64,000 nucleotides of DNA. Source: Steinernema hermaphroditum (lineage: Eukaryota; Nematoda; Chromadorea; Rhabditida; Steinernematidae). The DNA is taken from positions 10,664,001 to 10,728,000 of the forward strand of contig CM059621.1 in the NCBI GenBank assembly GCA_030435675.1. Direction: 5' to 3'. Of this stretch, positions 10,622-20,354 are shown in pieces. The position numbers were made by a program, and so were the translations under genes. The notes beneath the pieces were generated by a model. The model saw only the letters and a program-made list of their open reading frames with translations, was not told the origin of the DNA and did not search any database. Each line of letters begins with the position of its first letter. Within the stretch, counting starts at the first letter, position 1.

Positions 10622-13579
10622 ATGCACATCTCTTTGGCCCCGCTCTTCCTCGCGCTCGTCCTCGTGCCTCCGACCGCTGAGGCACAGAATCCGAAGCACC
10701 TGATGGGCTCCCCCGATGCGGGCCCCAGAAGGCTGAGGCCGAAGGGCGACGCCAGAAGGTCCGAGATCGACTCTCTCGAGGTGAGTCTTCCACCGAGTCT
10801 CCGCGCATCTTCTGTCGCTTTCCTATTCTGTGTTAGATGCTGAAGAGTCAAAGTCCACAGGGTGACTTATTTTCCAAAATCGAGATAAGGAGGCTCAGAT
10901 TTGACGGATCTCTACCCATTGTCCGTTTTTTTTGCTGTGTTAATCGGGGTACTTAATCAATATTAGTGCATCGTCCGCGATTGTGCAAACGGAGGCACAC
11001 TTCCGAGTGGGCGAGCGAAAGTCCGATCCGAAGGGTTTCAAAGCACAAAATTTCGTGATTGTTTGGTAAAATCATCTTGGGTGTCTTCTAAGTCACATTC
11101 AGCGACTGAAGGACGACTAGAAGGCGTCGACTGACAGATGAACACGGGTCGTCGCCACCTTAATGTCCTAGGACTGCAGAGATTAATTTGACCGCAAAAT
11201 TTGTTTCTTTTTCGCTTCCGAACGGTCTGGGGAACATGTGTTGCGACATTGTGTCGAATGGTGCCAGGACGTCATGTGGCTGCATGCCTAAGACCCTCGG
11301 GACGACCTTTACACTCCCGAGGTCGCGTGTCAGGACCTGCAACACTAAACCGCTAGCGTGCCGCAGAATGAAATCCGATCCATTTAGAGTTACTACTGGA
11401 AACTGTACGCCCAAAATAATAAAATTTTGAACGAACTAAAAGAGCGCTTCCGGAAGGTGAGCTACCGTACCCTGCGTGCCCTCACCCCTCCGTGTGCCAC
11501 TAACTTCCTCGTCCGTCTTTTGTCCTTTTCTCAGCGGCGCCTTCCAGAAGAACATCGAGTTCCCGCGGCCCGAGTCGGTGCCTCCGGGCTTCAGCGCCGT
11601 CGAGATCGAGCGGTATCTGGAGCCGTCGCGGGTGGTCTCCTGGGACGACGAGGAGCAGGGGTGCACCTCCGACAAGACGATCATCGAGCGGCTCCTCAAG
11701 GACTACAAGTCGTTCAAGACGCCCTCCGAAAACGGCGTCATCGTCTGGCTTGAGGTGAGATCGATAAGTCGATGGCGCCGGAAGCGCGCGCGGGAAATTT
11801 GGCGTTTCCGAGCGCCTCGCGGCCCATTGGTTCCGGTGACGGCTTCTTCAGGTGTGGGTGCAGACGGTGAACTCGATCAACGAGATCACCTCCGACTTCG
11901 ACATGGACATCTACGTCACGGAGCTCTGGATGGACTACGCCCTCCGCTACGACCACATGAACCCCTGCAAGTACAACCTCTCTCTCAGCAACGAGGTGCC
12001 TACCGTATCCCCGCCCTCCTGACCGCGCTTCAGATCCTCGAGCAGATCTGGAAGCCGAACACCGTCTTTATCAACAGCAAGGAGGCGCACATCCACCGTT
12101 CGCCCTTCGTCAACGTCTTCCTCATGATCTACCCCAACGGCACCGTCTGTCGCCCACCGTACCACCCCTCGACTACGATGCTTGCAGGTGTGGATCAACT
12201 ACCGCGTGCAGGTGAAGGGTCCCTGCACCATGGACTTCTCCTCGTTCCCCTTCGAGCGGCACTCGTGTCAGCTCACCGTTGAGAGCTTCTCTTACAACAA
12301 CCAGGAAGTCAACATGCGCTGGCTGAACACCACCTCCAACCCCCTCTCCCTCATGAACAGCCCTATCGTGCTCCCCGACTTCGTCCTCACCAACTACTCC
12401 ACTTCTATCGAGAACGTGGTGAGTCCCGCCACGATCAGAAATGACCGAAAGCCGCGATACGATAGGTCTACCCGGCCGGCGTTTGGAACGAACTGACGAT
12501 GACCTTCGAGTTCAGTCGGCGCTACGGATGGTACATTTTCCAGGTTTGCGCTCCATGGGTCCCGGGACGACAGATCCCTGAGTATTCCTAAAGTGACGCT
12601 TATAAGGAGGAGGTGGTCTACAGTGCTAGAAATTCCTTTCCAAAAAGACTGTGCCATTCCCGGGATCCATCCTTCGAAACTACCGTAACCCTCTGCCTTC
12701 AGGCCTACATTCCCACATATCTCACCATCTTCATCAGGTACCCATCGGTGCATCCGATCCAGAGTGACCCTTTTCCTCAGCTGGATCAGCTTCTGTCTGG
12801 GCTCCAAAATGATCCCGGCGCGGACGATGCTCGGCGTCAACTCGCTCCTCGCGCTCACCTTTCAGTTCGGCAACATCATGAGGAATCTCCCACGCGTCAG
12901 CTACGTCAAAGCTCTCGGTAAGCGCCCTCCCTCCAGAATCGAGCCCCTCCCGCAGATGTGTGGATGCTCTCCTGCCTCACCTTCGTTTTCTGTTCGCTTC
13001 TGGAGCTGGCGCTCGTCGGCTCCATGAGCGCGAAGAGCGAAGCGCGCGGCCCGAAGACGAGCTGCTCCCCGCGTTCGACGTCGCCGTGTCCTCCTTCTTC
13101 GCCGCGCATCTGCAAACACTCTAACGACCAGACGTCGCCTCACGGGTTCCGGTCATACGGTAGCACTTCAGGTGAGGGGAGAGGGCATCTCGGATGAAGA
13201 GACCACTTGTAGGTGACCCTCGCACGCGGAAGAAGCTGATTCTGACGACCTCCGGAAGTCTCCTCAACAACTCGAATCGACAAGCCGATAGGTGAGTCTT
13301 GGAGTACTGTAGCCTTGACTCCTGCTTCAGACAGCAGGAGAGAATGCTGTTGATCGAGGGAGGCTCCGACGCCGAGAGCACGCCGAACTACGCGAAGCTG
13401 CGGATGGTGCCGTCGCCGCGAAGAAGACGCCGTCCTTGGACCACCGACGACATCGACAGAATCTCCATCTGGTAGGTGTGCTCCGGGTCCCGGCGCGACC
13501 CTTCCTATTCAGTGCCTTCCCGACCCTCTTCGGCCTCTTCAACATCATCTACTGGAGCTACTATCTGACGCGTCCCTGA
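10622..13579 (+). CDS. Anion-type Cys-loop ligand-gated channel subunit
   Basis: Exon 1 (10622-10780) begins with a signal peptide ([15 protein letters not shown]). A 14-base exon (11443-11456) restores the phase into exon 3 (11535-11754). The ligand-binding domain contains [19 protein letters not shown] and a Cys-loop with 13 residues between cysteines ([15 protein letters not shown]). M2 follows a PAR motif ([15 protein letters not shown]), which in this superfamily marks chloride selectivity. M3 ([20 protein letters not shown]) is followed by an arginine-rich loop and M4 ([17 protein letters not shown]) just before the stop. It groups by eye with nematode GGR/LGC anion subunits. The ligand cannot be read from sequence. 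Several introns carry the TACNGTA motif. The exact codon at the last junction is uncertain. Confidence 0.88.
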
Positions 13580-13783
13580 CCCTCTCGCCCACACTGACCA
13601 TCTCCACTTGCTCAACTCATTCAGGAGGAATAGAGACTAATAAACCCCGATTTCTACTCGCTGGGGTGTACGGTAGGCATCTGGTGCTGCATTTATTATC
13701 CAGTTTTTGGAACCACTTCTCACACGAGCTCAAAATAGGTCTTAGGACGGAAAGGGAACAAATAGGCACAGCAGGCAAGGGGC

Positions 13784-14947
13784 TCACTCGGAGGTCTTGC
13801 GCTTGCTACCGTACTCGGGACAGAGGAAGGAAAAGACGACGACGTCGACGTCGTTTATGACAACCTCCTGACCTGCGCCTTCCGAAGAGAGATTGGGTTG
13901 AGATATCCTTCGGTCCTCCGCCGTGCTCCCAGTCCTACTATAGGACTGAGGTTGCTCGCTTCGTCGTCGAGGAGGTCCGTTCCCGTTTGACTTCTGAAGG
14001 GGCGCATTAGGGACGGACGACTCGTCTCCCTGGGTGGCGCCCAAGGAAGGGAAAGGGCGTACTTGCACGTAATCCGACCTGTAAGCTTTGAAGAGTTTCG
14101 GCGTTTTCGGGATGACGCGCTTCTTCCAGCCGGCGTCAAGGTGAAAGCTCATGAAGGCAGCGATCTTCTTCCACAACTCCAGAAGCACCTCGCGGTCCGA
14201 CTCCGGCATGATCTCCTCCCGCTTGTCGCAGATCGTGTGCACGATCGCCTGAACTACTGTAACGTGCGGGGAAGGCTGCACTCACCGCTGGGAGGACGGC
14301 GAGGAACTTGGCGAAGTGATCGGGCACGAAGTTGGGGACGATGGCGCGATGGAGGCCGCCGATCTCCTCGAGGAGCACCTCGAAGCCCTTGATCGCCTCC
14401 TCCTTCTCTTCCGGAGAGTGCGACTCGCCGAAGACGCTCACGGCGTGCACGAGGGTCTGAAGGGGCTCCAGTGGTCCCGGCACGCTCGACTGCACTTACC
14501 TGCTCGAGGGCCAGCACTACCTTGCGTACCTTGTCCTCCTTCTGCCAGTTGGTGCGGTCCTTGAACTGGAAGTAAGCCATCAGGTCGGGGTGCTTCTTGA
14601 ACGTCGCGTCCAGGGCGTTCAGGCCCATGTCGAAGAGGTTCCCGAAGTGGTCGGGCCACGTCGAGATCAAAAGCACCAGTGCCGAGGGCTTGTCGTAGAT
14701 CTACAAGGCGCCCTTAACTCTCGTTCTTTGCTCTTCCCGTTTGCAGCCGGGGCGACTCCAGGTGGTCTAGTCCAACAAACTACGAAATCGGAGATAATGA
14801 AATATGCCGGCGCAGGTACCCCCGCCGCCCGCTGCACCCCTAACAGGCCATTAGTGGAATGCTATTAGCCACAGGAACCCTCAGGCTTACCGCTTCCACC
14901 AGAGCGATCGCCTGCTCGTTGGACTGGGGCTGTCCGGTGAGGTCCAT
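13784..14947 (-). CDS. Globin with long C-terminal extension
   Basis: Four exons (14947-14891, 14700-14500, 14456-14286, 14248-13784) sum to 894 bases, 297 residues. The globin fold spans about residues 12-185: WPDHFGNLFDMGLNALDATF (A/B helices), the CD-region Phe (YFQFKD), a proximal His in GGLHRAIVPNFVPDHF, and the H-helix ELWKKIAAFMSFHL. Spacing L-H-x(5)-V-x-P-x-x-F is typical of nematode globins. The last 90 residues or so are polar, rich in Ser, Gln, Arg and acidic residues, and unlike any globin helix. The ATG follows a TTTTCAG acceptor by nine bases. The last intron ends TTACAGTAGTTCAG. The gene converges on the receptor to its left. Confidence 0.85.
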
Positions 14948-16251
14948 TGGATTCTTCTGAAAAGAAGGTCGAGGGGATCCGGGGTCTATTCGGGGCACGA
15001 GTAAATAGATGTTGACGTCGGGGATGACATTCGCCGCCGCCTTTTCCGATATGTCTCTTGTAGCGAAAACAAAACGAAGTTAGGCAACGCGTTTCCACTC
15101 CCAATAGGAAGCGATATGCAAAGGGTCCAAATTAGAGTCAGTGATTGATACAAAACGGGGCAACTTTGACGGACAAGGGGCCGGCCGGCAGGTGCGCCTC
15201 CTTGGGCGTCGACTCCAGCGGCGGAGCGCGAGGCGAGCGCCGCTGGGGGCGTGGCGTCCGGAGATGGCCGTCGCCGGATCATCCCTTCTACGGATCCGGA
15301 GATCGCCTCGAGACGGTCTCCCTCTCCTATAGAACGCCTCTTCCGAGTGGGTGAGCAGTTGGCGACGATGACGGCAGAAGGGTTAGGTGGGCAGGAGAAG
15401 GCGACGCGGAAGCGACGGACGTCACCCTAAGTGGCGGTTCTACAAGCCGTGATTAAAGCTGCTTTTAGGAATTGAGTAACGGGGCAGAAGGGAAACGCTT
15501 CGGAAGAGACAAACAGATGACGCGCGGGCGCACCTTTGTTCGAGATCCAAAAATAAGCATTTTGTCGACAGAAAAACAGCGCTCATCACGAGAAGAACGA
15601 AAACAATCCGAATTTGCCTCTGAAATCGGGACGCTGCAAAGGAAGTGGAGGCACCTTTGAAGACCACGAGGAAATCCACAAACGGGTTCTTCGCGCCTTT
15701 TGCTCAAGAAGCGTAATTGCAATTTGGTTCTGAAAACATGTCAGCTTTGGAGATAGTCAGTGGGCGTTAATGAGCCGAGAAGGTGACAGAGCGCTGCATT
15801 TACTTGCTAATTTGATAGTTACCTCGATCTTTGTTTTCGTTACTCCTTCCAATTTCTCCAGATTCCCACTTGTTTCGAGCACCTCTACCCGCTCAATCTA
15901 GGCCTCATCATCTGCATATCGATCTCGGTAGCATCAAAACAAAATTGGAACGTCATGCCCTCTATAAATACTCTTTTGATTGTCTTCGGATCTCTTTCAT
16001 CGCCAACTGACGACATGTTTACCGAATTCGGATGATCCCAGATAGCAAACACCATTTAAAGCTACTAAAAATAAAGCTGTGAGTTCAGAACCACTCGTCC
16101 CGATGCACCCAAGGGGAACTCGAAATGCCTTCGAACACGTCAGAGCACAACCTATTCCCGAAAAGCACTTTAGCCATCCTCGGATGGAAGGTGAATATAT
16201 AAATAAGACCATATTTATGAATACAACAACGACAAATCAGAACAAACTTAA
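14948..16251. other. Gene-free interval
   Basis: About 1.3 kb upstream of the globin and downstream of PIN4. The short frames here show no domain or splice pattern. The part nearest the globin start is GC-rich, and the rest is AT-rich. Confidence 0.4.
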
Positions 16252-16711
16252 TCATTTCTTGCCTTCAATCATTATCACGTGATACCCGAACTTCGTTTTC
16301 ACCGGAGGATCTGTGTAAATCGGGTTTCCGGGAGTTGAAATGGACAGTGCGAAGGCGGCGTCCTGGAAGGGTCCAACCATCGAGCCTCGCGTCATCCATC
16401 CGAGATCGCCCTAAAAGCAAAGACGTTGTCATCTACCGTACACAAACGATCTAACCCCAGAGCGAGCCTTGTCTTCGCTGTACGCAGCAGCAACTTCGTT
16501 GAACTTCTGGCCCGCTTTTAGCTTTTCGATCGCTTCTAGTGCTTTACTCTAAAAGCTCATATTCGGATAGCCCGCGATCGTTCTCGCTCACCTGTTTTTC
16601 GCAAAGAATGTGCCGAACCTTGACAGAAGTACCTCCTTTGACTTCCTTCTTTCCGCCTGACGACTCAGCATCTCCGGATGCCTTCGCTTTACCGGCCTTT
16701 TTCGGAGGCAT
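16252..16711 (-). CDS. pinn-4: Parvulin-type peptidyl-prolyl isomerase (PIN4/Par14)
   Basis: Three exons (16711-16592, 16548-16456, 16410-16252) encode 123 residues. A basic Gly/Lys/Ser-rich N-terminal tail of about 30 residues leads into the parvulin domain: [48 protein letters not shown] and [14 protein letters not shown]. Order, length and the lack of a WW domain match PIN4 rather than PIN1. PIN4 catalyses cis-trans isomerisation of X-Pro bonds and is linked to chromatin and pre-ribosome work. The second intron carries TACGGTA. It starts 154 bases downstream of the KIN17 stop on the same strand, with an ACTATAG acceptor abutting its ATG, which suggests the second gene of an operon. Confidence 0.93.
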
Positions 16712-16865
16712 CTATAGTTAAAGCAGTAAACAACGAACAACCCGGATACGCAAAAATAGATGTACAGGTACAAAGAGTGGGCTAGACCACAACCAACATC
16801 GATCGCCAACACAATATGGAACCAAGGAGTGTATTGTGAGATTTATGTACAAGTGCGTCAACAAT

Positions 16866-18186
16866 TCAAGCACTTTTCGAGGCATCTTCGTAGGGAACTT
16901 CGACGACCCGATCGCGCAACAGCCCAGATTTGATCTTCAGTGATAAAGTGTACTCGGACTCCATTATCTTTAGAAGTTCCGCCTTGTTCCCTCGATAAGC
17001 ACCGTTAACAATTATCATTTCCTTGCCCTCCGCCGGTATCACGGTTTCGAGATAATTCTGATCAATTTTTATGATATCTCCTGAAATCATCGTCCCGTTA
17101 AGCGTCAACTCACACAGGCATGATCAGTTGTTACCTGAGTTAAGCTCCACTTTGGCTGTGTAATTGTCGACAAGCGAAACAACAACTCCCTTCGTTTTGT
17201 AGTACTCAGAACCCAACTTCTTGGTGACAATTTTCACAACAATCCCTTCGTGGAGCCAATAGTCTTTCCTGTTTCGTTTCTCTTTCTTTTGTTCTTCCAT
17301 CTCACGAATTTCATCCAAGGCCGATTTCTTTTGTGATGATGATTTAGAGGGCTTTGAATCTGAAAGAAACTACAAAAATATATACACATTCTGCAGTGGT
17401 GCTTGTGCCTAGTTGATCAGATTTTCTCTTGCGATTCTTTACATCATCGAACACTGATGTTGACGGTTTGCTTTCAGCAGTGTAGACCTTTTCCTTCTTT
17501 TCCTGGAAGCAAACAAACCATGATTTCTTCTCCAGGGAAGAATTTCATACCTCTACCAATCTTGTACTCATCTTTAACGAAAACGTGACTTTTTCGTCCT
17601 CTTCGCGAACTAAGTCAGTCGCGACGTGGTCCTTCCCAGAATCGCCGTCCTTTCCTCGTTCTATTTGCCGCTGGATGGCTTCGTGATCACGCTCTTCCTC
17701 TTCCTTTTCATGGCGCGCCTTCTCTACCAGTTCTTGCTTGCGAACTTCGTCTTCCTTGTCGATGTACGAGATGTGCCAGCCCTTCTCGTTCTGGTCTATC
17801 TTGCATTTTTCTGTTCTTCCGAGATACTGGACGAATCCGGACAGTGTATGCCAACGCGTTGCGTTCATGTGTACGTTTCCCCTGTCACGGATGTAATCTT
17901 GATAGACGTCGTTCGCGCGGACGCGTTTCCCTCCGTAGCTTGTCTTCAGAATGTACAGGAAGCGGGACTCGAACTCCTTGCTGTATTCGTTCAAGTACGA
18001 GTCGGGGTTTTCGGCGAAGAGGAGAAGTTGCCGCTGGTGGGACTCACTGGTCAGATGGCACTTGAATCCGTTCTGATCGCGACACTGTTTGCTGCACATC
18101 TGACAATGCCATTTCAGCTTCTGGAGACCTTTTCCTTTGCCGCGATTCGCGATCTCCTTCGGGGTTCCTTTCTCGTGCTTCGGCAT
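16866..18186 (-). CDS. kin-17: KIN17 DNA/RNA-binding protein
   Basis: At least four exons; the first (18186 to about 17550) encodes most of the protein. Visible parts: a C2H2-type zinc finger (WHCQMCSKQCRDQNGFKCH), the KIN17 winged-helix domain (HMNATRWHTLSGFVQYLGR, KGWHISYID), a charged coiled-coil, and two C-terminal KOW/SH3-like segments (WLHEGIVVKIVTKKLG; ETVIPAEGKEMIIVNGAYRG), ending YEDASKSA. The order matches human KIN, which works in DNA replication, repair and splicing. The last intron (GTAACA to GATTTCAG) was chosen because the nearer TGTGAG acceptor would give an immediate stop. It is probably transcribed together with the downstream parvulin gene. Confidence 0.93.
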
Positions 18187-19191
18187 TTCGGAATCGCAGC
18201 GTCGGCCTGAAATGGAAATAACTGAAATGGAACGCTGAGCAATGCTAACACGAAAAGTAGTGAGGAGACAAAAAGCAAAGATTAAGATTCACAGCTTTCG
18301 GAAATAAACGAAATCATCTCGAAAGAGAGAAACGCGATATTACGATTACGAAACTCCCAAGAATGTATTTCCCAGAACTAATTATCGAAGCATGCTACAG
18401 GCGTCTCCTACACCGACTTCCCTCATTACTGAATATACCGTAGTTGTCGCGTGAGCAACTCCCAGCGCTTTTGCAAATCTGCGGATTTTCGGAATTTTTA
18501 AAAAGGACAGGGCATAACATGCTTGCAAGAAGGGGAAACGAATCTTGGATCGTTTTTCTTTCCTGATGGCCTGCTTCCAACGTTTTTGGAGTGCTAGTGG
18601 ATGTGGAAAGTGGCCCAGGAACACATGGGAACAGCAGGAACGGCCGCAGTGACCGTTTCCTTAGAAAGCGGTTCTGTGGCTGCTTTCGCTGCTTCCTGAG
18701 CGGGAAGCGCTTCCAGGGGTGTTCCCACTCTCCCCGTTCCTTTTACGCTCATTATGGATAGAAAGAGAAAAAGCTATCAGAATTAGTCGACCAGGGAACA
18801 TTTCATGAGGGGTACCTGTATGAGAAACACTGAACATGAGTTCTAACGGCCACATTCAAGGCCGCAGAAGGGCCGAGTGCACTGAATCAAGAGGTGGTGA
18901 AGCATCAGCACAGTTTTCGTTCCGACCCCTAGAGTGCAAGCGACGAGACTTCGAAGGGCATTGGTCTCGGAGGGAATTTTGTGGGAATCGTATGCAAAGC
19001 AGACTGTCTCGCCTGTCTGTCTGGGTGTCATTGTGTGGAGCACTCACTGCCAAATCGGTGCAGGGAGTGGGTGCAGAAAAGGTGCCGGAGTGGACGTCAG
19101 TCCTTCGAACTCCTTGGCCTTGCGTGGCGCTGCATTGCTGTTCGTGCATCTCCGTTTATCCTCTTTAATCCACAGGTTTCTTTTGTTTCAG
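18187..19191. other. Gene-free interval or missing 5' exons of mitoguardin
   Basis: About 1 kb between the start of KIN17 and the first recognisable mitoguardin exon. Mitoguardins carry N-terminal transmembrane segments, so at least one exon should lie here. Frames in 18.8-19.2 kb are open but low in hydrophobic stretches, and I could not place the exon. Confidence 0.35.
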
Positions 19192-20141
19192 AGACTGGCC
19201 AGGCGAAGCGCGTGCCGTGATGGTCGTGTATGCGCTTTATCAGGAAGGACTCGAAGAGGCAGTAAGGGGAAACGTTGAATACCGGAAGTCACGGGCGGCG
19301 GTATGCGGCTGTGTGGACGACATGGAGTTCGCCGCCAAGGTGTGGTGCTTGCGCCAGGCTTTCAATGTAGTTCAGTCTTTATGTACAACTTTATATCCTT
19401 TATTTGCAGAATTTCTTATCGAACAAACGCAACCGAGAGTGGTTTATTGCAGTGAGCCGTCAAATCATGTGTGATATCCTTCGGCATGACAAACAGGACA
19501 CCAAGGAATTCAACAAAGTATTCGACGAAATGATTCAATTTTTGAATGACGACAGGAACAGAGATATCATGCGAGAGGAACTTGGGATGCGCAACGTTCG
19601 TTTGCGTTGTTATAGTCGCTACTTTTATTTTTTTCGTTTCAGGTTACGGACCTTGGAATTTGGGACGTTTTGTTTGACTTCATTCTCCTGGATGCATTCG
19701 ACGATATCAGCTCGCCGCCTTCAGCAATTGTTTCTATATTTTCGAATCGACTAATCACCAGAAAGATGAAAGAAGCCTCCTTGTCGACTGTTCTGTGGAC
19801 CATGATAACAGCAAAACGGAAGTGCTTAAAGCATTCGGATGGATTCATGAGCAAGTTCTACAGTATGACTAGAATCCTTGCTCCACCGTTAGCTCTCGCG
19901 TTCTTTGGAGGTAGTAGCGCTTCTTACCGTGATCTATGTGAATTCTTCAAGGCAAGCCCGGTAGTTTTACTAGTAGCAGTATTAACCAGATGTTCTGTTT
20001 CAGCAACAAATCTTTGCATTTGTCAGCGAAATCTTCAGCTTCAATACCCGTTACACTTCAATGGAGGAACTGACCACCGACGTGCACGAAGCCCTCCGTA
20101 CCACAGTTGAAACATTGCAGGCCAGGTTGAGTGTACCGTAG
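19192..20141 (+). CDS. miga-1: Mitoguardin (MIGA/FAM73) homologue, 5' end unresolved
   Basis: Exons from 19192 onward match the cytosolic domain of mitoguardins: LYQEGLEEAVRGNVEYRKSR, CVDDMEFAAKVWCLRQAF, then VLFDFILLDAFDDISSPPSA, ASLSTVLWTMITAKRKCL, DGFMSKFY and RYTSMEELTTDVHEAL. MIGA proteins sit in the mitochondrial outer membrane and promote fusion and lipid transfer at contact sites. The exon starting at 19192 opens in phase, and the upstream membrane-anchor exon was not found. At the 3' end one reading stops at TAG 20139-20141. Another uses a 38-base intron containing TACCGTA and adds about 16 cysteine-rich residues, stopping near 20210. It converges on neuroligin. Confidence 0.85.
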
Positions 20142-20354
20142 AGATGATGTGAATTCCCAGGAAGAATTATCACTGTGAGTATCGCAGCAGTGGCTGCTGT
20201 CAGACTTGTTAATTCGCTTATTAATAAACTTAACACGAAATGTTTTTATCAATGAAAGGACACTGAGGGAGCATCCATACGAATTCGACTCTAGCGATCT
20301 CTTTGGTGCAGAATGTACAGAAGACACGGGTAGGGCGCGAAGGCTGCAGGCTTG

